DNA from: an uncultured Kiritimatiellota bacterium
Lineage (GTDB): Bacteria > Verrucomicrobiota > Kiritimatiellia > RFP12 > UBA1067
DNA length: 41,076 bases
NCBI GenBank assembly: GCA_934635385.1
Contig: CAKTZI010000036.1
Location: 1-41,076, forward strand
Reading direction: 5' to 3'
In this document: positions 34,096-41,076 of the stretch, one piece after another
Layout: every line of letters starts with the position of its first letter
Numbering within the stretch: the first letter of the stretch is position 1
Program-made: the position numbers and the translations under genes
The notes under the pieces: generated by a model
Told to the model about the DNA's origin: nothing
Seen by the model: the letters and a program-made list of their open reading frames with translations, nothing else
The model's database searches: none

Positions 34096-35170
34096 TACTT
34101 CCCCCACCCCGTACATTCATCACGCGCGACGTGACCTGCCCCTCCGGCGGGAGGTCGGCGCGGGAGCGGCCGCATGCGGCAAGCACCTTGTCCGTCGTCT
34201 GGAAATGCGCCTTGCAGTGGTTCATGAGCCACGTCGGGCCGTGCGTACGCACCATCTCCTCAGCGAGACTGCGGACGCGCGGGTCGGACGCCCCCATCGG
34301 AATCTTCGGCGCGGCTTTCGCGTCGCCCGTCGCCGCCGTCTGCGCCACACCGCTGCCAAAAACCTCGTCCGACATCCGCTGGATGTCGCGGATGAAAAGT
34401 TCGCGCGCGATGACGGACGCCGCCGCGACGGCGATGTCGCTTTCGGCCTTGTGCCGCTGCTCGACCGTCGCCTTCTTGCCGCGCTCCTTCAGCGCACGGC
34501 GGATCGTCGCCTCGGTCGGCGCGAACTGGTCGACGACGACGCGTGTGCAGCCCGTGCGCTTCGTCAGCAGCTCCTCGATGGCCGTGCCGTGCGCCCACGC
34601 GAGCATGCGGTTGATGTTCTGGATCTTCGCGTAAAGCCGGTTGTAGGCGGCAGGGCCGAGCTTCACGACCGCATAGCCGTCCGGCCCCAGCAGACGGCGC
34701 AGCGCCGCGCCGACCGTCAGCACGGCCTTGTCCGTCATCTGCTTGCAGTCCTTGACGCCGAGGCGAATCATCTCGTCCGACAGCCGCTCGTCCGTATACG
34801 CGCAGCAGACGACGAGCGGGCCGAAGTAGTCGCCCTTGCCCGACTCGTCGCTGCCCGCATGGGCGGAGAAAAGTTCCGGCGACAGCACCTTCTCGTAGCC
34901 GAGCGAGACGGGCACGACGCCCTTCGGCTCCAGCTGGAACTCGACGAAGTCCTGCGCCCCCGACCCCTGCACGCAGAGCTTGCGCTTGCCGTGCTTCTCC
35001 TTCTCGTAGAGCGTCGCGTTGAACTTCTCGCCCTCGATGGAATAGAGCGAATAGGGAACTTCGCGCTTGCGGAAGTTCCCCGTCACGAAAATGCCGAGCA
35101 GGATCTCCTGCTGGTCGTTCGTGAGCTCGAACGTGAAGCACGTCCTCTTCTGGGGCGCGTCGTCCGTCAC
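34088..35170 (-). CDS. rnhC: ribonuclease HIII
   Basis: A 360-aa enzyme that cleaves RNA in RNA-DNA hybrids. The type 2 RNase H core begins at GSDESGKGDYFGPL (106-119; D108 and E109 catalytic), with later acidic residues in VVVDQF and KAESDIAVAAASVIAR. The N-terminal 100 residues form the extra TBP-like substrate-binding domain that separates HIII from HII. The start is GTG 35170, overlapping the stop of the aldose epimerase gene as GTGA; the longer open frame upstream is a shadow of that gene. Confidence 0.9.
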   Translation of the reverse strand: MTDDAPQKRTCFTFELTNDQQEILLGIFVTGNFRKREVPYSLYSIEGEKFNATLYEKEKHGKRKLCVQGSGAQDFVEFQLEPKGVVPVSLGYEKVLSPELFSAHAGSDESGKGDYFGPLVVCCAYTDERLSDEMIRLGVKDCKQMTDKAVLTVGAALRRLLGPDGYAVVKLGPAAYNRLYAKIQNINRMLAWAHGTAIEELLTKRTGCTRVVVDQFAPTEATIRRALKERGKKATVEQRHKAESDIAVAAASVIARELFIRDIQRMSDEVFGSGVAQTAATGDAKAAPKIPMGASDPRVRSLAEEMVRTHGPTWLMNHCKAHFQTTDKVLAACGRSRADLPPEGQVTSRVMNVRGGGSML

Positions 35171-36273
35171 TTCGCCGAGAAACGGAATTCGGTCGTGGAC
35201 GAGTAGGTTTCGCCGGGCTTCACGAAGACGGACGGCCACTTCGGCTTGTTGGGCGAGTCCGGCGCGTGCTGGGTTTCCAGCGCGCAGCCGCAGCGGAACG
35301 AGAGGTGTTCGCCGCCCTTCGCCGTCTGGTCGTAGGAAGCCCAGTTCGCCGTGTAGACCTGAATGCACGGCTCGGTCGTCCAGACCGAGACCTGCCGCCC
35401 GTTCAGCGGGCACGACAGTTCCGCCGCGAGGTTGAGGCGCTTCGACTTCTTCTTCGTCGCCATCTCGCCACGGTCGAGAATCCAGCAGTGGTCATAGCCC
35501 TTGCCGATCTCCAAGTCGCGATCGGGCGCATTGATCCGCTCGCCGATGCGCATGCCCTTCGTGAAGTCGAACGGCGTGCCCTTGACGGGCTTGATCTTCC
35601 CGGTCGGGATCTGCCCCAAGTCGGTCGGCAGGTAGTTCTTCGCGGGGATGCGGAGGATGTGGTCTTCGATCGAGCCGCCGGCCTCGCCCTTGAAGTTGAA
35701 GTAGACGTGCTGCGTCATGTTGATGGGCGTCAGCGCATCCGTCACGGCCTCATAGTCGACGCGCCAGACGTTCTTCTCCGTCAGCGTGTACGTGACCTTC
35801 ACCTCGACGCGGCCGGGGAAGCCCTCGTCGCCGTCGGGCGAGACGTGCGTGAAGACGATGCCGACATCCGTCTCCGTCACGAACGGCTCGGCCTGCCAGA
35901 CGTAGGCGTTCCAGCCGCGCGCGCCGCCGTGCAGGTTGCAGCCGATGCCGCCGGGCGCGTTGTTGAGCGCGGGCAGGCGATACGTCCGCCCGTCCATCTT
36001 GAAGATGCCGTCCGCAATGCGGTTGCCGTAGCGGCCGATGATGCAGCCCCAGTACGGGTCGCCGCCGTCCCACCCCGCCGGGGAGTCGAACCCGACCACG
36101 ACATCCTGCAGCTTGCCGCGCTTGTCGGGCGTGAAGAGCTTCACGATCTTGCCGCCGTAGTCGGAGACCTCCATCACGACGCCGCCCGCGCCACAAAGGG
36201 TAAATTTCCTGGCTTTTTCGCCGTATTTCGTCACGCCGAACGCGGACACGCTAAAGGATGGCTTTTTCATCAT
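35167..36273 (-). CDS. galM: aldose 1-epimerase (galactose mutarotase)
   Basis: A 368-aa mutarotase that interconverts alpha and beta anomers of sugars. Family motifs: GGKIVKLFTPDKRG, GFDSPAGW, YWGCIIGRYGNRIADG, LPALNNAPGGIGCNLHGG, TQHVYFNFKGEAGG and YDHCWILD, including the catalytic His and Glu regions (E in WTTEPCIQVYTANW). The first of two adjacent ATGs (36273) lies exactly 6 bases after a TATAAT hexamer, predicting a leaderless mRNA. RNase HIII follows with an overlapping start, so this sugar enzyme and the nuclease share an mRNA. Confidence 0.9.
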   Translation of the reverse strand: MMKKPSFSVSAFGVTKYGEKARKFTLCGAGGVVMEVSDYGGKIVKLFTPDKRGKLQDVVVGFDSPAGWDGGDPYWGCIIGRYGNRIADGIFKMDGRTYRLPALNNAPGGIGCNLHGGARGWNAYVWQAEPFVTETDVGIVFTHVSPDGDEGFPGRVEVKVTYTLTEKNVWRVDYEAVTDALTPINMTQHVYFNFKGEAGGSIEDHILRIPAKNYLPTDLGQIPTGKIKPVKGTPFDFTKGMRIGERINAPDRDLEIGKGYDHCWILDRGEMATKKKSKRLNLAAELSCPLNGRQVSVWTTEPCIQVYTANWASYDQTAKGGEHLSFRCGCALETQHAPDSPNKPKWPSVFVKPGETYSSTTEFRFSAK

Positions 36274-36279
36274 GCGCGT

Positions 36280-36288
36280 ATTATACCA
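36280..36288 (-). promoter_or_regulatory. extended -10 promoter TGGTATAAT, leaderless start for galM
   Basis: Hexamer at 36280-36285, TG at 36287-36288; +1 predicted on the A of ATG 36273. Confidence 0.7.
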
Positions 36289-36314
36289 TCTCGACACGCC
36301 TCACGTCTACACCC

Positions 36315-37424
36315 TCATTTGTCGCGTGTCGTTTTCTCATGGCGGAGGCAGTCGAACGGGATGCCCGTCCACGGCGCGGACGGCAGGGCGGACTCGTCTG
36401 CGGCAGACCGCCACTGGATGCCGAACGCGCTTTGGTCGTAGTTGTCGTTCGGCGCGACGCGCACCGCGATCGGATAGTCTTTCCCCTTCTCCAGCCGCCG
36501 ACGCGCCACGGGTTCGCCGAACTCCCAGCGCGTCCCGTTCTTGCCTTCGAAGAGGACTTCCCCGCCCAGGACGATTCGCGGCGAGCAGGCGAACTTGATG
36601 CGGAACTCGTACCAGCCAGTCTCCGGCACCGTCAGGTAGCCCTTGTAATACGAGACCTCGCCCCGGTTGAACGGCCACATGTTCCCCGTCAGGTACCGCA
36701 CGCCCGTCTCGCGCGAGCCGTCCGCCTTGATCCGCCCGTACCGAAGGCCCGTCGCCGGCAGGGCCGAGGCGTCCACGGGCGTCGGCTCCAGCGCGCCCGG
36801 ACACCAGTCGCCCGGCGCGTAGCCCGAATACGTCATGTCCGCAAACCGCACGGGGCCGATGCCCTCGTAGTTCTTTTGGCGCGCGGACGTCTTTGCGAAC
36901 GAGCAGCCCGAAACGAGGAGCGTCCCGCCGCGATGCCGGATGACCGTGATGTCGTCCAGCCTGAAGGACGGATTCGCGTAGTAGCTGCACCCGAAAAGCC
37001 GCGTCTCGCCGGCGATGTCGAAGCCGATCTTCGCCGTGTCGGCGTGACGGCCGTTCGTGAAGTTGCCGTCGATCTTTCCGCCGCGCACGAAGAGGTTGTA
37101 GTCGTGCCGGCGGTCGCCGCGCGGCAGCGCGTCGAAGAGCGGCTGCACGTTGATGCGGATGACGAACGGCATCTCCCGAACCGCCCGCACGACGGCGGAC
37201 TTGTCGAGCGCCAGCGAGCAGAGGTTCGTCACCGAGACCATGGACGCAAGGCGATACTCGCCCGCCGGCACCTGCACCGTTCCGGACGGGTTCGCGTCAA
37301 TCGCCCGCTGAAGTCGCCCCGAATCGTCCGTCTCGCCGGCGAGACGCGGATAGTCCGAAAGCGATCCGCCCGAAACGGCTGCCGCGCCGAAGCCGACGGC
37401 AAGTGCCAGAAGTCCCCTCGTCAT
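36315..37424 (-). CDS. secreted protein with partial beta-helix and PA14-like domain
   Basis: A 369-aa protein with a signal peptide (MTRGLLALAVGFGAAAVSGG). Residues about 25-190 resemble the start of a right-handed parallel beta-helix of the pectate-lyase type (ETDDSGRLQRAIDANPSGTV, VPAGEYRL, YNLFVRGGKIDGNF), but only a few turns are present and no catalytic residues can be named. Residues about 225-355 resemble PA14-like carbohydrate-binding modules (GEVSYYKGYLTVPETGWYEF, GKDYPIAVRVAPND). It is 12 bases downstream of another PA14-like gene, so the two are likely co-expressed and act outside the cytoplasm. Confidence 0.7.
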   Translation of the reverse strand: MTRGLLALAVGFGAAAVSGGSLSDYPRLAGETDDSGRLQRAIDANPSGTVQVPAGEYRLASMVSVTNLCSLALDKSAVVRAVREMPFVIRINVQPLFDALPRGDRRHDYNLFVRGGKIDGNFTNGRHADTAKIGFDIAGETRLFGCSYYANPSFRLDDITVIRHRGGTLLVSGCSFAKTSARQKNYEGIGPVRFADMTYSGYAPGDWCPGALEPTPVDASALPATGLRYGRIKADGSRETGVRYLTGNMWPFNRGEVSYYKGYLTVPETGWYEFRIKFACSPRIVLGGEVLFEGKNGTRWEFGEPVARRRLEKGKDYPIAVRVAPNDNYDQSAFGIQWRSAADESALPSAPWTGIPFDCLRHEKTTRDK

Positions 37425-37436
37425 GCGCCGCCTCGC

Positions 37437-38714
37437 CTATCGGATAATCACGCAGACGCCGTCGCGCTGCTTCGTCGTGAGCGAGACGTCCTGGATGAAT
37501 GCCGCACCCGTCTTGGGGAAGTTGTAGGACGAGAGCGACAACCCCACCTGGAGTTCCGTCCATTTGCCCACGCGGAATTCGCGGACGTTCTGCGTGCCGT
37601 CCCAGACCTGCGCCTGTTCGCCGTCGATGTAGCACGTCAGCTTCTGGCGGCGGCGTTCGATCCGGAAGCGAATCGGACGCGGCGCCGCGCCAACCCAGTC
37701 TTCGCTGGCGCTGCTCAGCACGGCGCCGCCGTCCTCGGCGCGCCAGGACACGAAGGGCTTGCGGTTGCCGCCGCCCGCCAGCATCAGCGACAGGCTCTTC
37801 GCATCCGTCCCGGAACCGCCGCGCACCATCAGGCCAACGACGTCATAGGCGTCTTTGGCCTTGCCGTCCACCGTCTTCGAAGCCCACGGCTGCTTCGGGT
37901 TCGCAATCAGCGCCTCGAACACGAAGTCGCAGCGGCGGTCGATCGTGCGGCTGAAGTGGACGAACCCATTCGTCGTGTCGGCAGGGACGAAGCCCGTCCG
38001 ATCCGTGCCCGCGCCCACGAGACGCAGGTCAAACGCCGCGGACGTGCCATGCAGATACGCCGCGCCCGTCGGTGTTGCGCCGTCCGCGTAGACGTTGAAG
38101 TCGTCGAGCCGCCAGTCGCCGAACGTGCCATCGGTCGCGACGGTCTCGTGCTGCGCCGCGTCGCCGCCGGGCTGCGACAGGCACGCGGCCGGAATCTTTT
38201 CAGTAACCGCCTCTGCAAGTCCCTCCTCCGTCTCGGCATGCCGCCATTGCAACGTGAAATAGCTGTCCTTTCCATTCGCGCCGACATTCTTGCTCGGAGC
38301 AAGCTGAATGAAAAGCGGATAGTCCATCCCTGCCTCAAAATGGAAAGTCTTTTCCGTGGCGGCAAAACTCCAGTCGCTGCCGTTGTTCTCCTTGAAGTAA
38401 ATCCTTGTGCCGTCAACGACGACAAGCGAACTGGCCGGACATTTCACGTAAAACTCATAATAGCCTGTCACTTCAGGCCGCAACCTCCCCGTCAGCTGAC
38501 GAACGCCTGACGGCACGGCGAGGCCGATTCCCTCCTGCTGATGATAGCCAAAAAACGATTCTGCCTCCGGCGCACCGGTCGGGTTGGTGCCGTCCGTCGC
38601 CGTTGAGGCGAACTTCTCCAGCCACAGGCCGTCCGCATAAGCGGAGCCTGCGACGGCCGCCGCCGTGCCTGCGGCAGCCAGAAGCCGCCGCGCCGTAATC
38701 ATGATTTGAACCAT
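37437..38714 (-). CDS. secreted PA14-like protein with C-terminal lectin/LamG-like domain
   Basis: A 425-aa exported protein. The signal peptide (MITARRLLAAAGTAAAVAGS) ends near AYA-DG. Residues about 25-165 form a PA14-like module (LTGRLRPEVTGYYEFYVKCP, GMDYPLFIQLAPSKN). The last 220 residues look like a concanavalin A-like or DUF1349-like sandwich (GLMVRGGSG, RIERRRQKLTCYIDGEQAQV, LQVGLSLSSY). This suggests sugar binding rather than catalysis. AGGAGAGG precedes ATG 38714; the ATG four codons downstream is also possible. The promoter at 38802 gives a leader of about 80 bases. Confidence 0.72.
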   Translation of the reverse strand: MVQIMITARRLLAAAGTAAAVAGSAYADGLWLEKFASTATDGTNPTGAPEAESFFGYHQQEGIGLAVPSGVRQLTGRLRPEVTGYYEFYVKCPASSLVVVDGTRIYFKENNGSDWSFAATEKTFHFEAGMDYPLFIQLAPSKNVGANGKDSYFTLQWRHAETEEGLAEAVTEKIPAACLSQPGGDAAQHETVATDGTFGDWRLDDFNVYADGATPTGAAYLHGTSAAFDLRLVGAGTDRTGFVPADTTNGFVHFSRTIDRRCDFVFEALIANPKQPWASKTVDGKAKDAYDVVGLMVRGGSGTDAKSLSLMLAGGGNRKPFVSWRAEDGGAVLSSASEDWVGAAPRPIRFRIERRRQKLTCYIDGEQAQVWDGTQNVREFRVGKWTELQVGLSLSSYNFPKTGAAFIQDVSLTTKQRDGVCVIIR

Positions 38715-38801
38715 GGATGAACCTCTCCTTCTGTTTGAGTTTGGTGTTGAATCGGATTGTTGAACTATTTCACGCATGACGCACGACGCACGACGCATGA
38801 A

Positions 38802-38810
38802 ATTATACCA
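38802..38810 (-). promoter_or_regulatory. extended -10 promoter TGGTATAAT
   Basis: Hexamer at 38802-38807, TG at 38809-38810. The leader contains short CGTCGTG repeats (38770-38797) and a good ribosome binding site before ATG 38714. Confidence 0.6.
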
Positions 38811-39009
38811 CCAAAACCCCGAAGAATTCCGCCCGAACCGCAAAAAGCCGTATATACAGCTTTGGCCCTATGCGAAGCATCTTTGGCACGTCGTCCCGAC
38901 AGCGCGCGCTTCGGAGCGGGAAGCTGCTCGCTCGGTCTCGTCCTCGCTCCTCACTCGCGCCACTTCCCGCCCCTCCGCGCGATACTGCCTAAAGCCCTAG
39001 CATCCGTCA
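38811..39009. other. intergenic stretch with no recognisable feature
   Basis: About 200 bases with degenerate CGCTC/GAGCG words near 38925-38965. I see no ORF, tRNA or convincing hairpin. Confidence 0.5.
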
Positions 39010-39155
39010 CTATTCATCGCCCTTCTTGGGCGGCATCGTGTCCTTCATGCCGAGAGCGAGATACTTTACACGCGCGTAGTCGGACAGGTCGCCTCGCCAT
39101 GTGTGCCGTGCGCACAGTGCCTACAGAGGTAGCGCGCGGCGTTCGTCCTCTTCAT
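39010..39155 (-). pseudogene. frameshifted small Cys/His-containing gene, fourth in the DUF3990 cassette
   Basis: ATG 39155 overlaps the stop of the preceding gene (ATGA) and opens MKRTNAARYLCRHC, but the frame stops at 39066 after 29 codons. In another frame the sequence continues protein-like as RGDLSDYARVKYLALGMKDT, then MPPKKGDE and a TAG at 39010. One inserted or two deleted bases near 39100-39120 would join them into about 48 codons. CRHC suggests a zinc knuckle. A genuine 29-aa product is the alternative. Confidence 0.5.
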
Positions 39156-39358
39156 AATGAGTGTTCGCTGACGATCTCGTCCACAAGATAGGGTATGCTC
39201 ATGCAGTGCATGTCAGCAACGCCATCACGCATCAGGGCATAAGTCTGTGAACCATAAAACGTCTTGAGCGCCTCGTCAAGCGTGCAGCCTGTGCGTTTCG
39301 CATACGCCTCCACCACATGCGCGAACTTCACGCGCAACAGGTTCTTGTTTGCCGTCAT
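39152..39358 (-). CDS. small protein of a DUF3791/DUF3990 cassette
   Basis: A 68-aa protein (MTANKNLLRVKFAHVVEAYA...GCTLDEALKTFYGS...GVADMHCMSIPYLVDEIVSE). The pattern of a helix, a short turn with YxS-T/TYALM, and a terminal helix ending in LVDEIVSE resembles DUF3791-like small proteins found next to DUF3990. Its ATG overlaps the DUF3990 stop (ATGA), so it is made with it. Possible antitoxin or accessory protein; assignment rests mostly on context. Confidence 0.6.
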   Translation of the reverse strand: MTANKNLLRVKFAHVVEAYAKRTGCTLDEALKTFYGSQTYALMRDGVADMHCMSIPYLVDEIVSEHSL

Positions 39359-39825
39359 CGCGCTTCGCTCCCCATGAACTTCAACATGGACAACGCCGCA
39401 GACGTACGCAGACAGATCTGAAGGTTCGGCGATTGAAGACGCAACCGCTCAATCGTCTGAACCTTGGACGCAAAGCCGTCAAAGAACGCCTCCAGCGTAT
39501 CGAAAACCCTGTCGTTCGCAACACCGCCAATCACAATGTCCCAATCGGACGTGTCCGCCTCGGCACGACACGCAACGATGAAGTCGAGCCACTCTTCAGA
39601 ATACGAATCGAATGCCAACATCTTCAATCGCCCTGCCGTCGCCTCGTCGTACTCATAACAAGACAGGCACGCCGCACCTGAACGCCGCTTACGCTTTTCA
39701 CACCAGCGCTCGGCCTGCTGCCGAACTGGCGTGACATAAAACCCCGGCCCGAAATCCACCGCCTTACGCGAATGCAGCAAGTCGGGCACGGAAACAGCAA
39801 CTTCACCGCCATGCCAGACGGTCAT
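39355..39825 (-). CDS. DUF3990 protein, possible ADP-ribosyltransferase-fold toxin
   Basis: A 156-aa protein matching DUF3990: it starts TVWHGGEVAVSVPDLL and continues KAVDFGPGFYVTP with QAERWCEKRKRR, the conserved H-G and DFG-GFY-T pattern. DUF3990 is thought to have an ADP-ribosyltransferase-like fold, with the His and the Tyr/Thr pair in the NAD+ site. A later acidic residue that could be catalytic (for example in EEWLDFI) cannot be fixed from sequence alone. It overlaps both neighbours by ATGA, as expected of a toxin-antitoxin-like unit. Confidence 0.72.
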   Translation of the reverse strand: MTVWHGGEVAVSVPDLLHSRKAVDFGPGFYVTPVRQQAERWCEKRKRRSGAACLSCYEYDEATAGRLKMLAFDSYSEEWLDFIVACRAEADTSDWDIVIGGVANDRVFDTLEAFFDGFASKVQTIERLRLQSPNLQICLRTSAALSMLKFMGSEAR

Positions 39826-40067
39826 ACATGCACCCCCCGTTCGTCCATGACTTCGCGGATGTCGTTGACGATGTATTCGCGACCCTGCGTATGAAGCACA
39901 TCATAACTCGGCACGATGTATTGGTTCAGGATATCGCCTGGCCCCGTGAGTGCACGATAGACGGCATCGGACGGTTTGCCGAGCGCGTCCGCCACGTTTT
40001 CAATGCAGAACACCGCAAACTCAAGTTCGCGGTCATTCCTAATTGGCTCACGTGTAGTCGTCGTCAC
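39822..40067 (-). CDS. DUF3791 protein, first gene of the cassette
   Basis: An 81-aa protein with DUF3791 features: LEFAVFCIENVADALGK, then DILNQYIVPSYDVLHTQGRE and YIVNDIREVM. The start is GTG 40067 with AGGAGG five bases upstream; leader about 20 bases from the promoter at 40093. It precedes DUF3990 and overlaps it by ATGA. By analogy with toxin-antitoxin order it may be the antitoxin; this is inference. Confidence 0.75.
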   Translation of the reverse strand: MTTTTREPIRNDRELEFAVFCIENVADALGKPSDAVYRALTGPGDILNQYIVPSYDVLHTQGREYIVNDIREVMDERGVHV

Positions 40068-40092
40068 ATAACCTCCTCATGACTTTTTGGAA

Positions 40093-40101
40093 ATTATACC
40101 A
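40093..40101 (-). promoter_or_regulatory. extended -10 promoter TGGTATAAT for the DUF3791/DUF3990 cassette
   Basis: Hexamer at 40093-40098, TG at 40100-40101; +1 near 40086. Confidence 0.65.
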
Positions 40102-40132
40102 TATTCGCGGTATCGCGTGATGGCATCACCCG

Positions 40133-41001
40133 TCAACGCACAGTCGCCGTCAGGCACGTGCCCGCGTTTGAATGCGGCGCAATCCAAACCCTCAGTTCAC
40201 CTCGCACGGGCCTAAGTTCGCTTTCAGACCAATAGGAAAGTCTCGTCAGGGGAATCGTCATCTTGACCTCAGCCGACGCACCGGACTTCAGTTCGACCCG
40301 TCGCCACTCGATGAGCCGCCGCCGGGACGGCGCGTCCTGTGCCACGGCGGGCGTGGCGTAGACCTGCACCGTCTCGGTTCCTGCGCGCGAACCCGTGTTG
40401 GCGACTTCCACGGAGCAGACCAGATTCGTGCCGACAACCCGCACCTGTTCGTTCGTCCAGCCGAACGACGTATAGGAAAGTCCGTAGCCGAACGGATACA
40501 GCCCACCGTTCGGGCAGTCGCGGTAGCGCGTCTGCCAGCCAAGCCGACCTTGCCGACACGCTCGTTCGGACGTCCCGTGCGCGTGCGGTCATAGTAGACG
40601 GGACACTGCCCCGATGCATACGGGAAGTCCACCGTCAGCCGTCCAGACGGATTCACGCACCCTGTCAGGACATCTACAACGCCCTGCCCGCCGCTTGATC
40701 CCGGACTCCAGATCTCCAGAATGGCGTCGGCCTTCTCGGCGAGTTCCGGCACGGCGAGCGGACGGCCACCGCCCAGAAGCGCGACGAGCGTGCCGTTCTG
40801 ACGGTTCTGCGGTTCCGTCGACCAGCAGCCGATGAAGTTCCAGATGTCATCCGCCGACGGCCCGACGAGCGCGACCTTCACGCCCATCTTCAGCGGCAGC
40901 GTGTCGCGCTCGTTCTTCAGCAGGACGCAGCTCTTGGCCAGACAGCGGTGATACGCCTCCCACATCGACATCATGTCCACGTCAAGTCCCGCCGAAACGG
41001 C
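40133..41001 (-). pseudogene. decayed GH3 beta-glucosidase C-terminal region
   Basis: Clear GH3 segments survive: GLDVDMMSMWEAYH, SCVLLKNERDTLPLK, VALVGPSADDIWNFIGCW, GGGRPLAVPELAEKADAILE, NPSGRLTVDFPYASGQ. In a second frame come YRDCPNGGLYPFGYGLSYTS and the fibronectin-like end (40133-40444). A one-base shift near 40538 separates the frames. Compared with intact GH3 enzymes about 40 residues are missing between EAYH and CVLLKNE, and roughly 90 between GCW and GGGRPLA. The N-terminal catalytic domain is absent; the sequence passes at about 41001 into a repeat-like segment. A sequencing error could explain the shift but not the deletions. Confidence 0.75.
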
Positions 41002-41076
41002 ACCCTTATCCCGGTTTTTTCGGGACAGTTTATCCCGATTTCTCGTCTGACCCCAGTAAATGCGGGCTAAAAAATA
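41002..41076. repeat. repeat-like sequence at the window edge
   Basis: Two imperfect direct copies, TTATCCCGGTTTTTTCG and TTATCCCGATTTCTCG, flank CGGGACAG and are followed by GTCTGACCCC. The AT-rich end and short self-complementary words resemble REP-like or insertion-sequence end sequences; it abuts the broken GH3 gene. The boundary with the GH3 remnant is uncertain by about 20 bases. Confidence 0.4.

Noticed and set aside
38757..39191. 144-aa plus-strand ORF in the gap after the PA14 gene
   Set aside because: No motif, no ribosome binding site, and it overlaps the coupled small gene remnant on the other strand.

Overview
The window is GC-rich, densely coded bacterial DNA. Several things point to an anaerobic, carbohydrate-degrading member of the Verrucomicrobiota/Kiritimatiellota group: secreted proteins with PA14-like, beta-helix and dockerin-like parts, a GH127 beta-L-arabinofuranosidase, LacI/AraC hybrid (XylR-type) regulators, a Na+/solute symporter, many [4Fe-4S] proteins, and scattered restriction-modification and toxin-antitoxin-like cassettes. 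The lineage is an inference; no rRNA or other phylogenetic marker is present.

Layout. 2-4380 (+): a secreted lipase-like protein cut by the window edge, two small secreted proteins and the tail of a lost paralogue. 4404-7094 (+): a structured leader or small RNA, then an Eco57I-like adenine methyltransferase coupled to a likely endonuclease. 7216-15406: a catabolic-looking cassette on the minus strand (U32-like Fe-S protein, three tandem QueG/RdhA-like Fe-S proteins, sodium:solute symporter) flanked by two XylR-type regulators, one of them divergent. 15403-19194 (-): trmJ, a lipoprotein, a DUF3037/HipA-like kinase pair and gatB. 19260-20713 (+): a strongly structured non-coding RNA region and a tyrosine phosphatase. 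20717-29998 (-): cstA and a DUF58 gene, then a four-gene NgoBV-like restriction-modification cassette lying between DUF58 and its usual partner moxR, with an unknown 559-aa gene. 30093-36273 (-): dnaG, GH127, RNase HIII and aldose epimerase. 36315-38714 (-): two secreted PA14-like proteins. 39010-40067 (-): a translationally coupled DUF3791/DUF3990 cassette ending in a frameshifted small gene. 40133-41001 (-): a decayed GH3 glucosidase, with a repeat-like sequence at the window edge.

Two features run through the whole window. First, thirteen intergenic sites carry an extended -10 element (TGNTATAAT or TGNTATACT, nine of them TGGTATAAT) without a recognisable -35 box. At several genes the start codon lies 6-8 bases after the hexamer, predicting leaderless mRNAs, including those of gatB, the aldose epimerase, one XylR regulator and a DNA methyltransferase. 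Second, simple-sequence purine tracts occur between and inside genes, where they add low-complexity loops.

The strongest candidates for something undescribed are the structured RNA at 19275-19606 and the U32 + triple Fe-S + symporter cassette at 8550-14111.
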